Origin: Pseudomonas sp. KK4 | Lineage (GTDB): Bacteria; Pseudomonadota; Gammaproteobacteria; Pseudomonadales; Pseudomonadaceae | Assembly: GCF_001984065.1 (NCBI RefSeq) | Contig: NZ_LYVP01000018.1 | Span: 1-64,000 of the forward strand | Reading direction: 5' to 3' | DNA length: 64,000 nt | Shown: one piece after another, positions 39,105 to 48,777 of the stretch | How the letters are laid out: every line of letters starts with the position of its first letter | Position numbering within the stretch: position 1 is the stretch's first letter | The notes under the pieces: model-generated | The model's database searches: none | What the model was told of the DNA's origin: nothing | Seen by the model: only the letters and a program-made list of their open reading frames with translations | Translations under genes and position numbers: made by a program

Positions 39105-39132
39105 AACGCCAGCATAACGTTGGCGTTTTTTT
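39105..39132 (+). terminator. Intrinsic terminator of mvaT
   Basis: AACGCCA and TGGCGTT (39105-39111 with 39121-39127) pair over a 9-base loop and run into seven T. Confidence 0.88.
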
Positions 39133-39165
39133 ATGCCGGCAGTTTTATCCCGGACGCTGTCGATT

Positions 39166-40596
39166 TCAAAGATTCAAACGTTTGCGTAAGTCGCCCACAT
39201 ATTGCTGCCACTCATCGAGCACCTTTTGCTGAAAAGGTGTCGCTGTAAGCGCCAACTGGGCCGCCGCCTGGGTAAAACTTTCCAGGGTATTGGGCGCCCC
39301 CCATTCAAGGCTGGATAAACGCTTCTGACAGAATGTTCGCCAGCGTTCCTGCTCTTCATCACTCAGCGTGTCGGGAAAGTTGCGTGCGCGATATCGAAAC
39401 AATAATTCAGGCAAACGTTCATCATCGAACGGCCATTGCTGTTGTGCCAATTGCATCGGCTCCACCGTGCGCACTTGTTCGCACAACCGTCGATCGCGGT
39501 CGCCAATGAAACCGTCGTACAACTGTTGTTCCGGATCCTGACTCGGGGAAAACTCTTCGCCGGCATAAACCCCTACAACTTTATCTTGCCAAACTTTCTG
39601 CGCGTCACTTAGCCGCAGTGCACGTTGCTGATAGAGCGCCATATCCAGGCCAAGGCGCTGCTGGTCCTGGGGGCGAAGAACGTTCAAGGGCGCCACGACC
39701 GGGCACTTGTTGATGTGAATGAGCTTGAGCGGCACCGGCAGCTCTCCCTCGGCAAGGTCCTCACGACGGGTATAGAGGCGCTGGCGCAAAGTGTCGGCGT
39801 CCAGATCCAGCAGGCCCTGAGGGTCGAGGTGCAAGTCGCAGACGATCAATGCATTTTTGTTGCGCGGGTGCCACGCCAGGGGCAGCACCACGCCGATGTA
39901 ACTGCGGGCGGCGGAAAAGCGCCCGGACACGTGGACCATCGGCTGCAACAGGCGAATCTGGTCCAGCACCTTCTGTTTACTGCGCAGTTGAAAAAGCCAG
40001 TCATACAGCTTGGGCTGCCTTTCCCGCAGCAAACGCGCCAGGGCGATGGTGGCGCGAACGTCCGACAACGCTTCGTGGGCATTGCCGTGATCAATGCCGT
40101 TGGCGGCGGTCAGGCGTTCGAGCTTGAGGGTGACTCGCCCCTCGTCGTCCGTCGGCCAGACGATGCCGTCAGGGCGCAAGGCATAGGCGGCGCGTACCAC
40201 ATCGATCAGGTCCCAGCGGCTGTTGCCGCCCTGCCATTCCCGCGCATAGGGATCGAAAAAATTGCGGTACAGGCTGTAGCGGGTCATCTCGTCGTCGAAA
40301 CGCAAGGTGTTGTAGCCCGCGCCACAAGTGCCGGGGGCCGCCAGTTGCGCATGCACCCGGGTCATGAAATCGGCTTCGCAGAGGCCCTGTTCGGAGAGGT
40401 TGCCGGGGGTAATGCCGGTTATCGCGCAGGCCGCGGGGTGCGGGAGGATGTCGTCGGCGGGCAGGCAATAGAGGTTGACCGGTTCGTCGATTTCATTGAG
40501 GTCGAAGTCAGTACGCAGCCCCGCCATTTGCAGGGGGCGATCGCAACGGGGATTGATGCCCGTCGTTTCATAGTCGTACCAGAAGATGGAGGTCAC
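39166..40596 (-). CDS. sbcB: Exodeoxyribonuclease I
   Basis: ExoI is a 3'-5' single-strand DNA exonuclease of the DnaQ superfamily used in mismatch repair and recombination. The 476-residue protein starts with GTG at 40596 (MTSIFWYDYETTGIN), with AGGA seven bases upstream. DYETTG holds the ExoI motif Asp/Glu pair, YNTLRFDDEM is motif II, and GNAHEALSDVRAT is motif III (HxAxxD). The ExoI-specific C-terminal domain fills the rest. The open frame runs 25 codons further upstream. It is divergent from the six-gene operon. Confidence 0.95.
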   Translation of the reverse strand: MTSIFWYDYETTGINPRCDRPLQMAGLRTDFDLNEIDEPVNLYCLPADDILPHPAACAITGITPGNLSEQGLCEADFMTRVHAQLAAPGTCGAGYNTLRFDDEMTRYSLYRNFFDPYAREWQGGNSRWDLIDVVRAAYALRPDGIVWPTDDEGRVTLKLERLTAANGIDHGNAHEALSDVRATIALARLLRERQPKLYDWLFQLRSKQKVLDQIRLLQPMVHVSGRFSAARSYIGVVLPLAWHPRNKNALIVCDLHLDPQGLLDLDADTLRQRLYTRREDLAEGELPVPLKLIHINKCPVVAPLNVLRPQDQQRLGLDMALYQQRALRLSDAQKVWQDKVVGVYAGEEFSPSQDPEQQLYDGFIGDRDRRLCEQVRTVEPMQLAQQQWPFDDERLPELLFRYRARNFPDTLSDEEQERWRTFCQKRLSSLEWGAPNTLESFTQAAAQLALTATPFQQKVLDEWQQYVGDLRKRLNL

Positions 40597-40782
40597 AGGC
40601 GTTTCCTGAACTGATGATCGGCGAAGTCTAGGCGTTCGAGTCCCGCCCCGGCCAGCAATCTTGTTATTCAATCATTGCCGATTAATCACTGTGCAATACA
40701 TCGTTATGTCGATTTCTGCGACAAGGCTGCTAGCATCGGGGGGACGAGACAATCCCGATCAGGCCACATCATCAGGTTGCCC

Positions 40783-41508
40783 ATGCTCGAGACCGCAGCA
40801 CTGCAACGGAAAGCGACGCTGTCCCCGCCACTGGATACGCGGTACCAGGTCGAAACGCCGGAGGGCATCGATCTGCCGCTGCGGCCGGCCGGGCTGATGG
40901 TTCGCGCGCTGGCATTCTCCATCGACCTGGCGCTGCGTGGCCTCATCCTGGGCGTGCTGTTCATCGTGCTGGCAATGCTCGGCAAACTGGGCATGGGCCT
41001 GGGTTCGCTGCTGATCTTTGCCGTGAGCTGGTGGTACATGGTGCTGTTCGAAGTCCTCAATCAGGGCCGCTCACCGGGCAAGCAATGGATGGGACTGCGG
41101 GTGGTGCAGGACGACGGTACCCCCATCGGCTGGTCCGCGTCGTTGCTGCGCAACCTGTTGCGTTTTGTCGACCTGCTGCCCTTCGGCTACTTCCTCGGTG
41201 CCATCAGCTGCCTGCAACACCCAGGCTTCAAACGCCTCGGCGACATTGCCGCCGGGACCCTGGTGATCTACCGCGAGCAACCACTCACCCGGCCGCAACT
41301 TCCTCCCGCCCCACCGCGACGCCCTGCTTTGCCCCTGACCTTGACTGAACAGCGCGCCATCCTGGGCTTCGCCGAACGCCAGGCTGAACTTTCATCTGCC
41401 AGGGTCAGTGAACTGGCTGCCATCCTGGCCCCACCGTTACAGGTGCCCGCGCCACAGGCCGTGGCCGAACTCAATGGCATCGCCCGCGGCCTGTTGGGTC
41501 CGACATGA
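40783..41508 (+). CDS. RDD family membrane protein, first gene of the MoxR-DUF58 operon
   Basis: A 241-residue RDD protein. The RDD core (about 35-165) includes VRALAFSIDLALRG with the conserved Arg and Asp, two or three membrane helices, EVLNQGRSPGKQWMGLRVV (the family GxSxGKxxxGLRV signature) and HPGFKRLGDIAAGTLVIYR. The C-terminal 70 residues are proline-rich and soluble. It opens six genes that overlap end to start; its own stop overlaps the next start (ATGA). Role unknown. Confidence 0.9.
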   Translation: MLETAALQRKATLSPPLDTRYQVETPEGIDLPLRPAGLMVRALAFSIDLALRGLILGVLFIVLAMLGKLGMGLGSLLIFAVSWWYMVLFEVLNQGRSPGKQWMGLRVVQDDGTPIGWSASLLRNLLRFVDLLPFGYFLGAISCLQHPGFKRLGDIAAGTLVIYREQPLTRPQLPPAPPRRPALPLTLTEQRAILGFAERQAELSSARVSELAAILAPPLQVPAPQAVAELNGIARGLLGPT

Positions 41509-42482
41509 AGCAAAGTCTTTTCGAGCATCGGCACATGGCCGAGTGGGAGCAATTTTCCCTGTTACTGCAAAAGCTGGAGCGCAACGACAACGCCACGGGT
41601 GTGGACAGTTTTCCCGGCGATTATCGGCGCATCTGCCAGCACCTGGCCCTGGCTCGGGAACGCGGCTATAGCAGCTTCCTCATCGACTCGTTGCAGCAAC
41701 AGGTGCTGCGAGGCCATCAACAGTTGTATCGCCATCGCAGTCGACTGGGCCCCCAGCTGCTGGGGTTCATCCTTGCGGACTTCCCTCGGCTGGTACGCCA
41801 GCAGTGGCGTTTCGTGCTGGCCGCCAGCCTGATGTTTTTCGGCAGCCTCATTGGTTTTGCGGTGCTGGTGTACCTGTTCCCCGACCTGGTCTACAACCTG
41901 CTGCCGGCCGAGCAGGTCAGCGAAATGCAAGGCATGTACGACCCCGAGGCCGGGCACCTCGGGCGGTCGGCACAGCGAGCGGCGAGTGAAGACTGGGTGA
42001 TGTTCGGCTACTACATCATGCACAACATCGGGATCGCCTTTCAGACCTTCGCCAGCGGTTTACTGTTTGGCCTGGGCAGTGTGTTTTTCCTGCTCTTCAA
42101 CGGTTTGATCATCGGCGCGGTGGCCGGGCATCTGACGCAGATCGGCTACGGGCAGACCTTCTGGTCTTTCGTGATCGGCCACGGTGCTTTCGAATTGACC
42201 GCCATTGCCCTGTCCGGTGCGGCCGGCCTGCAACTGGGCTGGGCGCTGATCGCGCCCGGGCGCCAGCCCCGAGCCGAGGCCCTGCGCCTGATGGCACGCA
42301 AGAGCGTATTGCTGATCTGCGGGGTCATGCTGTTTCTGTTGATTGCGGCATTTATAGAAGCCTACTGGTCGTCGATGACAACCCTGGCGCCCCTGAGCAA
42401 ATATCTGGTCGGCGGCTCACTCTGGGTATTGGTCGCGCTGTATCTGCTGTTCGCCGGACGGGACCGCCATGCGCCTGAGTGA
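41505..42482 (+). CDS. SpoIIM-type (stage II sporulation protein M) membrane protein
   Basis: A 325-residue protein of the SpoIIM/DUF95 family with a cytoplasmic N-terminus (about 1-90) and six or so membrane helices. NIGIAFQTFASGLLFGLGSVFFLLFNG and GHGAFELTAIALSGAAG are the family signatures. Non-sporulating bacteria often carry it beside MoxR-type genes; its function there is unknown. It overlaps the preceding gene by 4 bases and the next by 14. Confidence 0.9.
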   Translation: MKQSLFEHRHMAEWEQFSLLLQKLERNDNATGVDSFPGDYRRICQHLALARERGYSSFLIDSLQQQVLRGHQQLYRHRSRLGPQLLGFILADFPRLVRQQWRFVLAASLMFFGSLIGFAVLVYLFPDLVYNLLPAEQVSEMQGMYDPEAGHLGRSAQRAASEDWVMFGYYIMHNIGIAFQTFASGLLFGLGSVFFLLFNGLIIGAVAGHLTQIGYGQTFWSFVIGHGAFELTAIALSGAAGLQLGWALIAPGRQPRAEALRLMARKSVLLICGVMLFLLIAAFIEAYWSSMTTLAPLSKYLVGGSLWVLVALYLLFAGRDRHAPE

Positions 42483-44013
42483 CGCCAGTGTGGTGATCCG
42501 CCCGCGTCCGACCTGGGAAGCCATGGACCTCGGGGTACTGCTGAGCCAGCGACACCGACGGCTGTTGATGACCAGTTGGGCCATGGTGACATTGCCGGTT
42601 TTTGCTCTACTGACCTGGCTGCTGTGGGAATCGCCCTCCCTCGCCGTGTTCATCTTCTGGTGGTTGAAACCGGCTTTCGAACGCCTGCCGCTGTACATCC
42701 TGTCCAAGGCCATGTTCGGTGAAACGCCGACCCTCAAACAGGCCCTTCATCAATGGCCGCGACTGCTCAAGCCCCAACTGCTGGCCAGCCTGACCTGGCG
42801 CCGGCTGAGCCTGAGTCGCAGCTTCCTGCTACCGGTGGTGCTACTGGAAGGCTTGAGTGGCGACGCACGCCAGCAGCGGTTGCAGGTGTTGTTGCAGCGC
42901 GATGCCAGCGCAGCGCGATGGCTGACCTTGATTGGCGTGCACCTGGAAACCGCACTGTGGATCGGCCTGACGGTGCTGCTCTATCTGCTGTTGCCGCAAG
43001 GCGTGGCCATCGACTGGAGCTGGCAATCGTTGATCAGCGCCGCGACCCAGGACTGGCGCTGGCTGGAACACCTGACCAACGCTTTTTACGCCCTGGTGCT
43101 GGTGGTCTGGGAGCCGATATACGTCGCCTGTGGCTTCAGCCTCTATCTGAACCGGCGCACCGTGCTGGAAGCCTGGGACATCGAACTGGTGTTCCGCCAC
43201 CTGCGCCAGCGTTTGAGCAGTAGCGTCGTCGCATTGCTATTGGCGGTGATATGCCTCATCCCCGCCGGGCAACAGGCCTGGGCCGCCGAACCGGTCCCGT
43301 CACCCGACAGTCCCCGCCTGCTGGAACAGCCGCTGACCAGCGAGGCATCCAGGGCCAGCATCAAGGCAATCCTCGATCAGCCACCGTTCAAGAATCGGGA
43401 AACGGTCACCCGTTATCGGTTTGGCAACGATAAAGACTCCCCGGCAGCCCCCAACGACGGCCAGATACCTTCGTGGCTCAAGGCGCTGTTCGAGCTGCTG
43501 GGCAGCCAGCGCTTCGGCGCAATAGCCTCCCTGATCGAGACCTTGCTGTGGGGCGCACTGGCCGTCGGCCTCGGTCTGTTGATCTGGCGCTATCGCGACG
43601 GGTTGCAGGCCTATGCCAGTCGTCGCCCGCCCCCCGAAAAAAGAGCCGGGGGATCGATCCCGCAACAGGCATTCGGCCTGGACCTGGACCGCGAAACGCT
43701 GCCGACCGACATCGCCGCCAGCGCGCAAAGCCTCTGGCAAACCCAACCCCGGCAAGCCCTCGGCCTGCTCTATCGCGCCCTGCTCAGTCACTTGCTGCAC
43801 GATTTCAACATCGTGCTCAAAGCCGCCGACACCGAAGGTCAGGTCCTTGAACGCGTCGCGCAACTGCAACAGCCGCAATTGCTGGCCTTCAGTCGAGACC
43901 TGACCCGACACTGGCAGAACATGGCCTACGGGCACCGCTTGCCGCCAGCCGATTCGCAACAGCAACTGTGTGACGGCTGGCGTGCCCTGTTCGGACCCGG
44001 AGCCAGGCATTGA
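42469..44013 (+). CDS. DUF4129 domain membrane protein
   Basis: A 514-residue protein. The N-terminal half has hydrophobic segments at about 35-62, 150-170 and 195-225; a further stretch at about 254-270 (VVALLLAVICLIPAGQQAWAAEP) resembles an internal signal/anchor. A periplasmic-like region follows, then a membrane helix (about 355-375) and a C-terminal DUF4129 domain with WQTQPRQALGLLYRALLSHLL. DUF4129 is commonly found at the end of transglutaminase-like membrane proteins; no transglutaminase triad is present here. Function unknown. Confidence 0.85.
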   Translation: MRLSDASVVIRPRPTWEAMDLGVLLSQRHRRLLMTSWAMVTLPVFALLTWLLWESPSLAVFIFWWLKPAFERLPLYILSKAMFGETPTLKQALHQWPRLLKPQLLASLTWRRLSLSRSFLLPVVLLEGLSGDARQQRLQVLLQRDASAARWLTLIGVHLETALWIGLTVLLYLLLPQGVAIDWSWQSLISAATQDWRWLEHLTNAFYALVLVVWEPIYVACGFSLYLNRRTVLEAWDIELVFRHLRQRLSSSVVALLLAVICLIPAGQQAWAAEPVPSPDSPRLLEQPLTSEASRASIKAILDQPPFKNRETVTRYRFGNDKDSPAAPNDGQIPSWLKALFELLGSQRFGAIASLIETLLWGALAVGLGLLIWRYRDGLQAYASRRPPPEKRAGGSIPQQAFGLDLDRETLPTDIAASAQSLWQTQPRQALGLLYRALLSHLLHDFNIVLKAADTEGQVLERVAQLQQPQLLAFSRDLTRHWQNMAYGHRLPPADSQQQLCDGWRALFGPGARH

Positions 44014-45179
44014 GCCGGCGCCCCTGGCCACTGATGTTCGGCGTGTTGATCGCCGTGCTGCTGAGTGCGCTGGGACTGTATCTGTACCTGAAGGCAACGC
44101 CCTATGCGGCTGAAATCGATCATGGTCCGTCGCCCGAAGCCAAGGCCAATCCTTACCTGGCCGCCGAGCACTTCCTGCAAAAGCGCGGGCTGAGCGTCAG
44201 CCACGCCAACAGCCTTGATGTCCTGCCAAACCTGGAACCCCGGCAGAACAGCCTCTTGTTGTTTGGCGACCGCTCCAACATGACGCCCCGGCAGATCGAT
44301 CAATTGATGAACTGGACCCGGGCCGGAGGTCGGCTGTTGTTCGTCGCCCAATCGCTGTGGAACGAAAAGACCGGGCAGAGCAACGACCTGCTGCTCGATC
44401 GGGTTCAGGTGCATCAGTCCTTGAGCAAGGACCTCAAGGACCCACCGCCGGAGGGTGAACCAGACGACCCCTATCCGAACCTGACCAAACTGTATCTGGA
44501 GAACGAAGACGCCCCGGCCTACGCCAGCTTCGACACCGCATTCCACCTCGAAGACCCGAAAAACCTGGCCCAGGCGTGGGCCAACAGCGCCAAGGCCACC
44601 CACATGATGCAACTGAGCCACGGGCTCGGCTCGATCATCGTAGTGACCGATGCCGACCTGTGGACCGCCCCGGCCATCAGCGAATACGACAACGCCTGGC
44701 TGCTCTGGTACCTGACCGCGGACACCCAGGTGACCCTGATGTACGACACCGAGCACGACAGCCTGTGGGCTTTGTTGCTGCGGTACTTCCCCCAGGCGCT
44801 GGTCAGCCTGATTGCCCTGGTCGGCCTGGCCTTGTGGCATGTCGGGGTGCGTCATGGTCCCTTGCTGGAGCCAGCCCCCAAAGCCCGCCGACAATTGTTG
44901 GAACACCTGCGCGCCAGCGCCGACTTCATGCTGCGCCGCAACGGCCAGCACAGCCTGTTGCACGCATTGCAGCAAGATATCCTGCGCCGGGTTCGCCATC
45001 GTCATCCCGGCTATGACCAGCTCGCCGTCGCCGAACAATGGCTGGTACTTGCCCGTCTGACCCATCAGCCTACCCGTGCCATCAGCCAGGCCATGAGCCC
45101 ACGTCCGAAACAGCGACTGTCCAGCGCCGAATTCAGTCGCCTGGTCGCCCATTTGCAAACCTTGAGGAACGCCCTATGA
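44010..45179 (+). CDS. DUF4350 domain membrane protein
   Basis: A 389-residue protein starting with TTG at 44010, overlapping the previous stop (TTGA). One N-terminal helix (about 7-27) exports a DUF4350 domain (about 40-250): AAEHFLQKRGLSV, LLLFGDRSNMTPRQIDQLMNW and GSIIVVTDADLWT resemble the glutamine-amidotransferase-like fold of the family. A second helix (about 258-280) precedes a cytoplasmic tail rich in Arg and His. The 4-base overlap with moxR keeps the operon coupled. Confidence 0.87.
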   Translation: MSRRPWPLMFGVLIAVLLSALGLYLYLKATPYAAEIDHGPSPEAKANPYLAAEHFLQKRGLSVSHANSLDVLPNLEPRQNSLLLFGDRSNMTPRQIDQLMNWTRAGGRLLFVAQSLWNEKTGQSNDLLLDRVQVHQSLSKDLKDPPPEGEPDDPYPNLTKLYLENEDAPAYASFDTAFHLEDPKNLAQAWANSAKATHMMQLSHGLGSIIVVTDADLWTAPAISEYDNAWLLWYLTADTQVTLMYDTEHDSLWALLLRYFPQALVSLIALVGLALWHVGVRHGPLLEPAPKARRQLLEHLRASADFMLRRNGQHSLLHALQQDILRRVRHRHPGYDQLAVAEQWLVLARLTHQPTRAISQAMSPRPKQRLSSAEFSRLVAHLQTLRNAL

Positions 45180-46180
45180 CGAGTGACCCGATCGAGCCCG
45201 ATACCGCCACTCACGCCGCTGTGCAGCGCCAACGCGCCAGCCAGTTGGCCCTGGCGATACGCGGCGAACTGCAAAAGGCCGTGATTGGCCAGGACGGTGT
45301 CATCGATGACGTACTGAGCGCATTGATCGCCGGTGGCCATGTGTTGCTCGAAGGCGTGCCCGGACTGGGCAAGACTCTGCTGGTGCGAGCCTTGGCCCGT
45401 TGTTTCGGTGGCGAATTCGCGCGCATCCAGTTCACCCCGGACCTGATGCCCAGCGACGTCACCGGGCACGCGGTGTACGACCTGCAGACCGAGCAGTTCA
45501 AACTGCGCAAGGGCCCGCTGTTCACCCACCTGCTGCTGGCCGACGAGATCAACCGCGCCCCGGCGAAAACCCAGGCGGCATTGCTCGAAGCCATGCAGGA
45601 GCGGCAAGTCACCCTCGAAGGCCGCGCCCTGGCGATCGCGCAACCCTTCATGGTGCTCGCCACGCAAAACCCGATCGAACAGGAAGGCACTTACCCGCTG
45701 CCGGAGGCCGAACTGGATCGCTTCATGCTCAAGGTGCGCATGGATTACCCGGACGCCGAACAAGAGTTGAACATGGTGCGCCAGGTCAGTCGTTCGACCC
45801 GCGCCGACATGCTCGACGTACAGCCGCTGCGCACGGTGTTGCAGGCCAAGGACGTGCTGGCCCTGCAACGTATCGCCAGTGATCTGCCGCTGGATGATCA
45901 GGTACTCGATTACGCCGTGCGTCTTGCCCGCGCCACCCGCAGTTGGCCAGGCCTGACCCTGGGCGCCGGGCCCCGAGCTTCGATTGCGCTGGTGCGATGC
46001 GCCAGGGCGCGGGCCTTGTTGCGCGGTGGCGAGTTCGTGATTCCGGACGACATCAAAAGCTGCGCCATGGCGGTATTGCGCCACCGGGTGCGAATCGCAC
46101 CGGAACTGGACATCGAAGGATTGGATGTGGACCACGTGCTGCGCCAATTGCTCGATCAAGTGCCGGCGCCGCGCCTGTGA
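45176..46180 (+). CDS. MoxR family AAA+ ATPase
   Basis: A 334-residue cytoplasmic AAA+ protein of the MoxR family, thought to act as a chaperone that matures or remodels a partner with a vWA-like domain. Walker A is GVPGLGKT at about residues 54-61, Walker B LLADEINR, sensor 1 VLATQNPIEQEGTYPLPEA, and arginine-finger region ELDRF follow; the lid domain covers about 235-330. Start ATG 45176 overlaps the previous stop; a longer frame upstream is within that gene. The following DUF58 gene, overlapping by 4 bases, is the expected partner. Confidence 0.94.
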   Translation: MTSDPIEPDTATHAAVQRQRASQLALAIRGELQKAVIGQDGVIDDVLSALIAGGHVLLEGVPGLGKTLLVRALARCFGGEFARIQFTPDLMPSDVTGHAVYDLQTEQFKLRKGPLFTHLLLADEINRAPAKTQAALLEAMQERQVTLEGRALAIAQPFMVLATQNPIEQEGTYPLPEAELDRFMLKVRMDYPDAEQELNMVRQVSRSTRADMLDVQPLRTVLQAKDVLALQRIASDLPLDDQVLDYAVRLARATRSWPGLTLGAGPRASIALVRCARARALLRGGEFVIPDDIKSCAMAVLRHRVRIAPELDIEGLDVDHVLRQLLDQVPAPRL

Positions 46181-47508
46181 AACCAAGCCGCCTGCTGTTG
46201 CTCTGGCTGGCGCTGCTGCTGGCCATCGGTATTGTGCTGGGCACCTTGCAGGCGCTGGGCTTTGTGCTGCCTTCCTATCTGTCGCGGATCAACTGGGGGC
46301 TGCTGCTGGCACTGCTGGCCTTGGCATTGCTCGACGCAATCCGCCTCAAGCGCCTGCCTTCCCCGCGCGTGCTACGCCAATTGCCCGGGAGCCTGGCGTT
46401 GGGTCGCTGGAGTGAGGTGCGACTGGAGATCGAGCATGACTTTTTGCAACCATTGGAACTGCAACTCTTCGATCATGTACCCGATGGCCTCAGCTTCGAC
46501 GCCCTACCGATGACCGTTCATTTGCAGCCAGGCCAGCGGAGCCTGATCGCCTACCGTGTGCGGCCCGTCAAGCGCGGTCATTTCAGTTTCGAGCACTGCG
46601 AAATCAACCTGCCCGGCCCGCTGGGCCTGTGGTCCGACAAACGATTGCTCGAGGTCGCCCACCACACCCGGGTCTATCCCGATTTCGCCCGGCTCTACGG
46701 CGGCCAGTTACGGGCTGTGGATAACTGGCTCAGCCAGCTCGGCGTCCGCCAGCGTCAACGCCGAGGCCAGGGGCTGGAGTTTCATCAACTGCGTGAATTT
46801 CGCGAAGGTGACAGCCTGCGCCAGATGGACTGGAAAGCCACCGCTCGCCAGCGCACGCCCATCGCCCGGGAATACCAGGATGAACGGGACCAGCAGATCC
46901 TCTTCATGATCGACTGCGGACGCCGCATGCGCAGCCAGGACGGTGAACTGGCGCACTTCGATCACGCACTGAACGCCTGTCTGCTGCTGAGCTACGTCGC
47001 GCTGCGCCAGGGCGATGCCGTGGGCCTGTGCACCTTTGCCAGCGATCAGCCGCGCTACCTGGCACCGGTCAAAGGCAGCGGGCAGCTCAATGTCCTGCTC
47101 AACACCGTCTATGACCTCAACAGCAGCCAGCGCAGCGCCGACTATCAAGCGGCAATCACCGAATTGCTCGCCCGCCAGAAACGCCGGGCGCTGGTGGTAC
47201 TGATGACCAACCTGCGGGACGAGGATGACGAAGAGTTGCTCACGGCGGTAAAACGCTTGAGCAGGCGGCATCGGGTGCTGGTGGCCAGCCTGCGCGAAGA
47301 AGTGCTCGATACGCTGCGACAGACACCGGTGCAGACCTTGCCCGAAGCGCTGGCCTACTGCGGCACGGTGGATTATCTGAATGCACGGGCCGAACTTCAC
47401 GAGCGCTTGAGCGCCCATGGCGTGCCGGTGCTGGATGCGCGGCCAGGGGAATTGGGGACGCAACTGGTGACGCAATATCTGAGTTGGAAGCGCAGTGGCA
47501 GTGTTTGA
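46177..47508 (+). CDS. DUF58 (vWA-like) domain protein, last gene of the operon
   Basis: A 443-residue protein from a GTG at 46177 overlapping the moxR stop (GTGA). Two N-terminal membrane helices (about 5-28 and 32-50) precede a beta-rich region and the DUF58 domain with GLEFHQLREFREGDSLRQMDWKATAR, the family hallmark. The vWA-like segment begins ILFMIDCGRRM, where the metal-site DxSxS is reduced to DCGRR, so a canonical MIDAS is incomplete. MoxR-DUF58 pairs are widespread but rarely studied. It ends the operon; a REPIN follows. Confidence 0.92.
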   Translation: MKPSRLLLLWLALLLAIGIVLGTLQALGFVLPSYLSRINWGLLLALLALALLDAIRLKRLPSPRVLRQLPGSLALGRWSEVRLEIEHDFLQPLELQLFDHVPDGLSFDALPMTVHLQPGQRSLIAYRVRPVKRGHFSFEHCEINLPGPLGLWSDKRLLEVAHHTRVYPDFARLYGGQLRAVDNWLSQLGVRQRQRRGQGLEFHQLREFREGDSLRQMDWKATARQRTPIAREYQDERDQQILFMIDCGRRMRSQDGELAHFDHALNACLLLSYVALRQGDAVGLCTFASDQPRYLAPVKGSGQLNVLLNTVYDLNSSQRSADYQAAITELLARQKRRALVVLMTNLRDEDDEELLTAVKRLSRRHRVLVASLREEVLDTLRQTPVQTLPEALAYCGTVDYLNARAELHERLSAHGVPVLDARPGELGTQLVTQYLSWKRSGSV

Positions 47509-47540
47509 TCAGCCTGCAGCTTTTTCAGCGCCTGCAAGGA

Positions 47541-47613
47541 CGCCTTCGCGAGCGAGCCCGCTCCCACAGGAGAACGCGATCAACATGTGGGAGCGGGATT
47601 GCTCGCGAAGGCG
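47541..47613. repeat. REPIN (inward-arm type) after the MoxR-DUF58 operon
   Basis: CGCCTTCGCGAGCGAGCCCG to ctcccaca on the left and TGTGGGAGCGGGATTGCTCG plus CGAAGGCG on the right, with a short 18-base loop. It lies between convergent genes. Confidence 0.9.
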
Positions 47614-47624
47614 TCAGCTTTGTT

Positions 47625-47984
47625 TCAGGCAGAGGCCGGCAACGTCTGGAAGCTGAAATACTGCTTCAACGCCTCCACCAGTTGCGCATATTCCGGCGGC
47701 GCTCGCAGCAGGCTGAACCCGGCGTCATAGTGCCGGGGGGTCTCATCTTCATGACACCACAGACAACACGCCCGCAGCTCGATGATTTGTTGGCCCCCAT
47801 CGACGGCAGGAATCTTCAGGCGCAGATCGAAGTCGGCGCCGATCATCATCGGCAACTGGCTGATCAGCATCAGCCCGTCTTCGGACACGTTGCCCAGGTA
47901 ACCGATGGGTTTGTCAGTGACACTGTTGAACACTTTCAGAAAATACGGCAGTTGATGCCGCTCGATACGGCGGTCAGTGAACAT
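47625..47984 (-). CDS. PilZ domain protein
   Basis: A 119-residue single PilZ domain, starting MFTDRRIERHQLP (ATG 47984). Both cyclic di-GMP contact motifs are present: RRxxR as RRIER at residues 5-9, and NxSxxG as NVSEDG at about residues 32-37. It should therefore bind cyclic di-GMP. Partner unknown. The frame is open 13 codons upstream, but the RR motif near the start fits the shorter form. Confidence 0.9.
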   Translation of the reverse strand: MFTDRRIERHQLPYFLKVFNSVTDKPIGYLGNVSEDGLMLISQLPMMIGADFDLRLKIPAVDGGQQIIELRACCLWCHEDETPRHYDAGFSLLRAPPEYAQLVEALKQYFSFQTLPASA

Positions 47985-48228
47985 GCTGAATTCGCTACGC
48001 AAGGCCCTTAAGCAGGGCCGCACTAATGCTTCGGAACAGGCCTGCCCGCTGATACCCAGGCAGATGTGGCCCGCTCTCCCCGATCCTGGCGCGACAGTCC
48101 ATCAAGCCGCTGCCGCTTACGCCTACCGATCACAGGTGTTGCTCCAGTTTAGAAACCAGGCTCTAAACCGGTCTATTCGACTATAGCTTACCGCCGCCGG
48201 TCGGCCAGCCTTCAGATGACACCCACCA

Positions 48229-48606
48229 TCAGAACTGGGTCGGACGCACCACTGCAGCACTGCGGGTCGGGTAGTGACCCAGGCTCTGCAAGGTTTCCAG
48301 ACGGGCACGGGCGCGGTAGGCGTATTCGCTTTGCGGATAGGAAGCAATGATGAACTGGTACGTCTGGGCGGCGTCGACGAACAACTTCTGCCGTTCCAGG
48401 CATTGGCCGCGCATCATCGAGACTTCCGGCCACACATACGGCCGTGCCCGGCTCGCACGCTCGACCTTGGACAGTTCGAGCATCACTTGCTCGCAGTTGC
48501 CACGGTCATAGGCGCTGTAGGCCAGGTTCAAATGATGGTTCATGGAAAAACGGGTGCAGCCTGTCACACTGAAGAGGGCAAGGGCGGCAATCAACACGAA
48601 TCGCAT
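48229..48606 (-). CDS. TPR-like lipoprotein
   Basis: A 125-residue predicted lipoprotein: signal peptide MRFVLIAALALFSVTGC with lipobox VTGC and lipidated Cys17. The mature part has helical tetratricopeptide-like repeats (NLAYSAYDRGNCEQVMLELS, DAAQTYQFIIASYPQSEYAYRARARLE). It resembles BamD- or CpoB-like adaptor repeats but is too short to assign. Divergent from pykA. Confidence 0.85.
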   Translation of the reverse strand: MRFVLIAALALFSVTGCTRFSMNHHLNLAYSAYDRGNCEQVMLELSKVERASRARPYVWPEVSMMRGQCLERQKLFVDAAQTYQFIIASYPQSEYAYRARARLETLQSLGHYPTRSAAVVRPTQF

Positions 48607-48777
48607 GGGAAATCTCCTGTCTTGGACGCTGTATCGACCCGTGGCCGAAAATCTTCAGGCTGCCCCGCGCAAAGTTGTAGCGTTCAATAAAGAAAGCAAT
48701 AAGTAGTGCAAACGAACAATGACTACAACTTCGGACCATAGTAGCCTCACTCAGCGCTTGAACTCAGGAGTCTTTGC

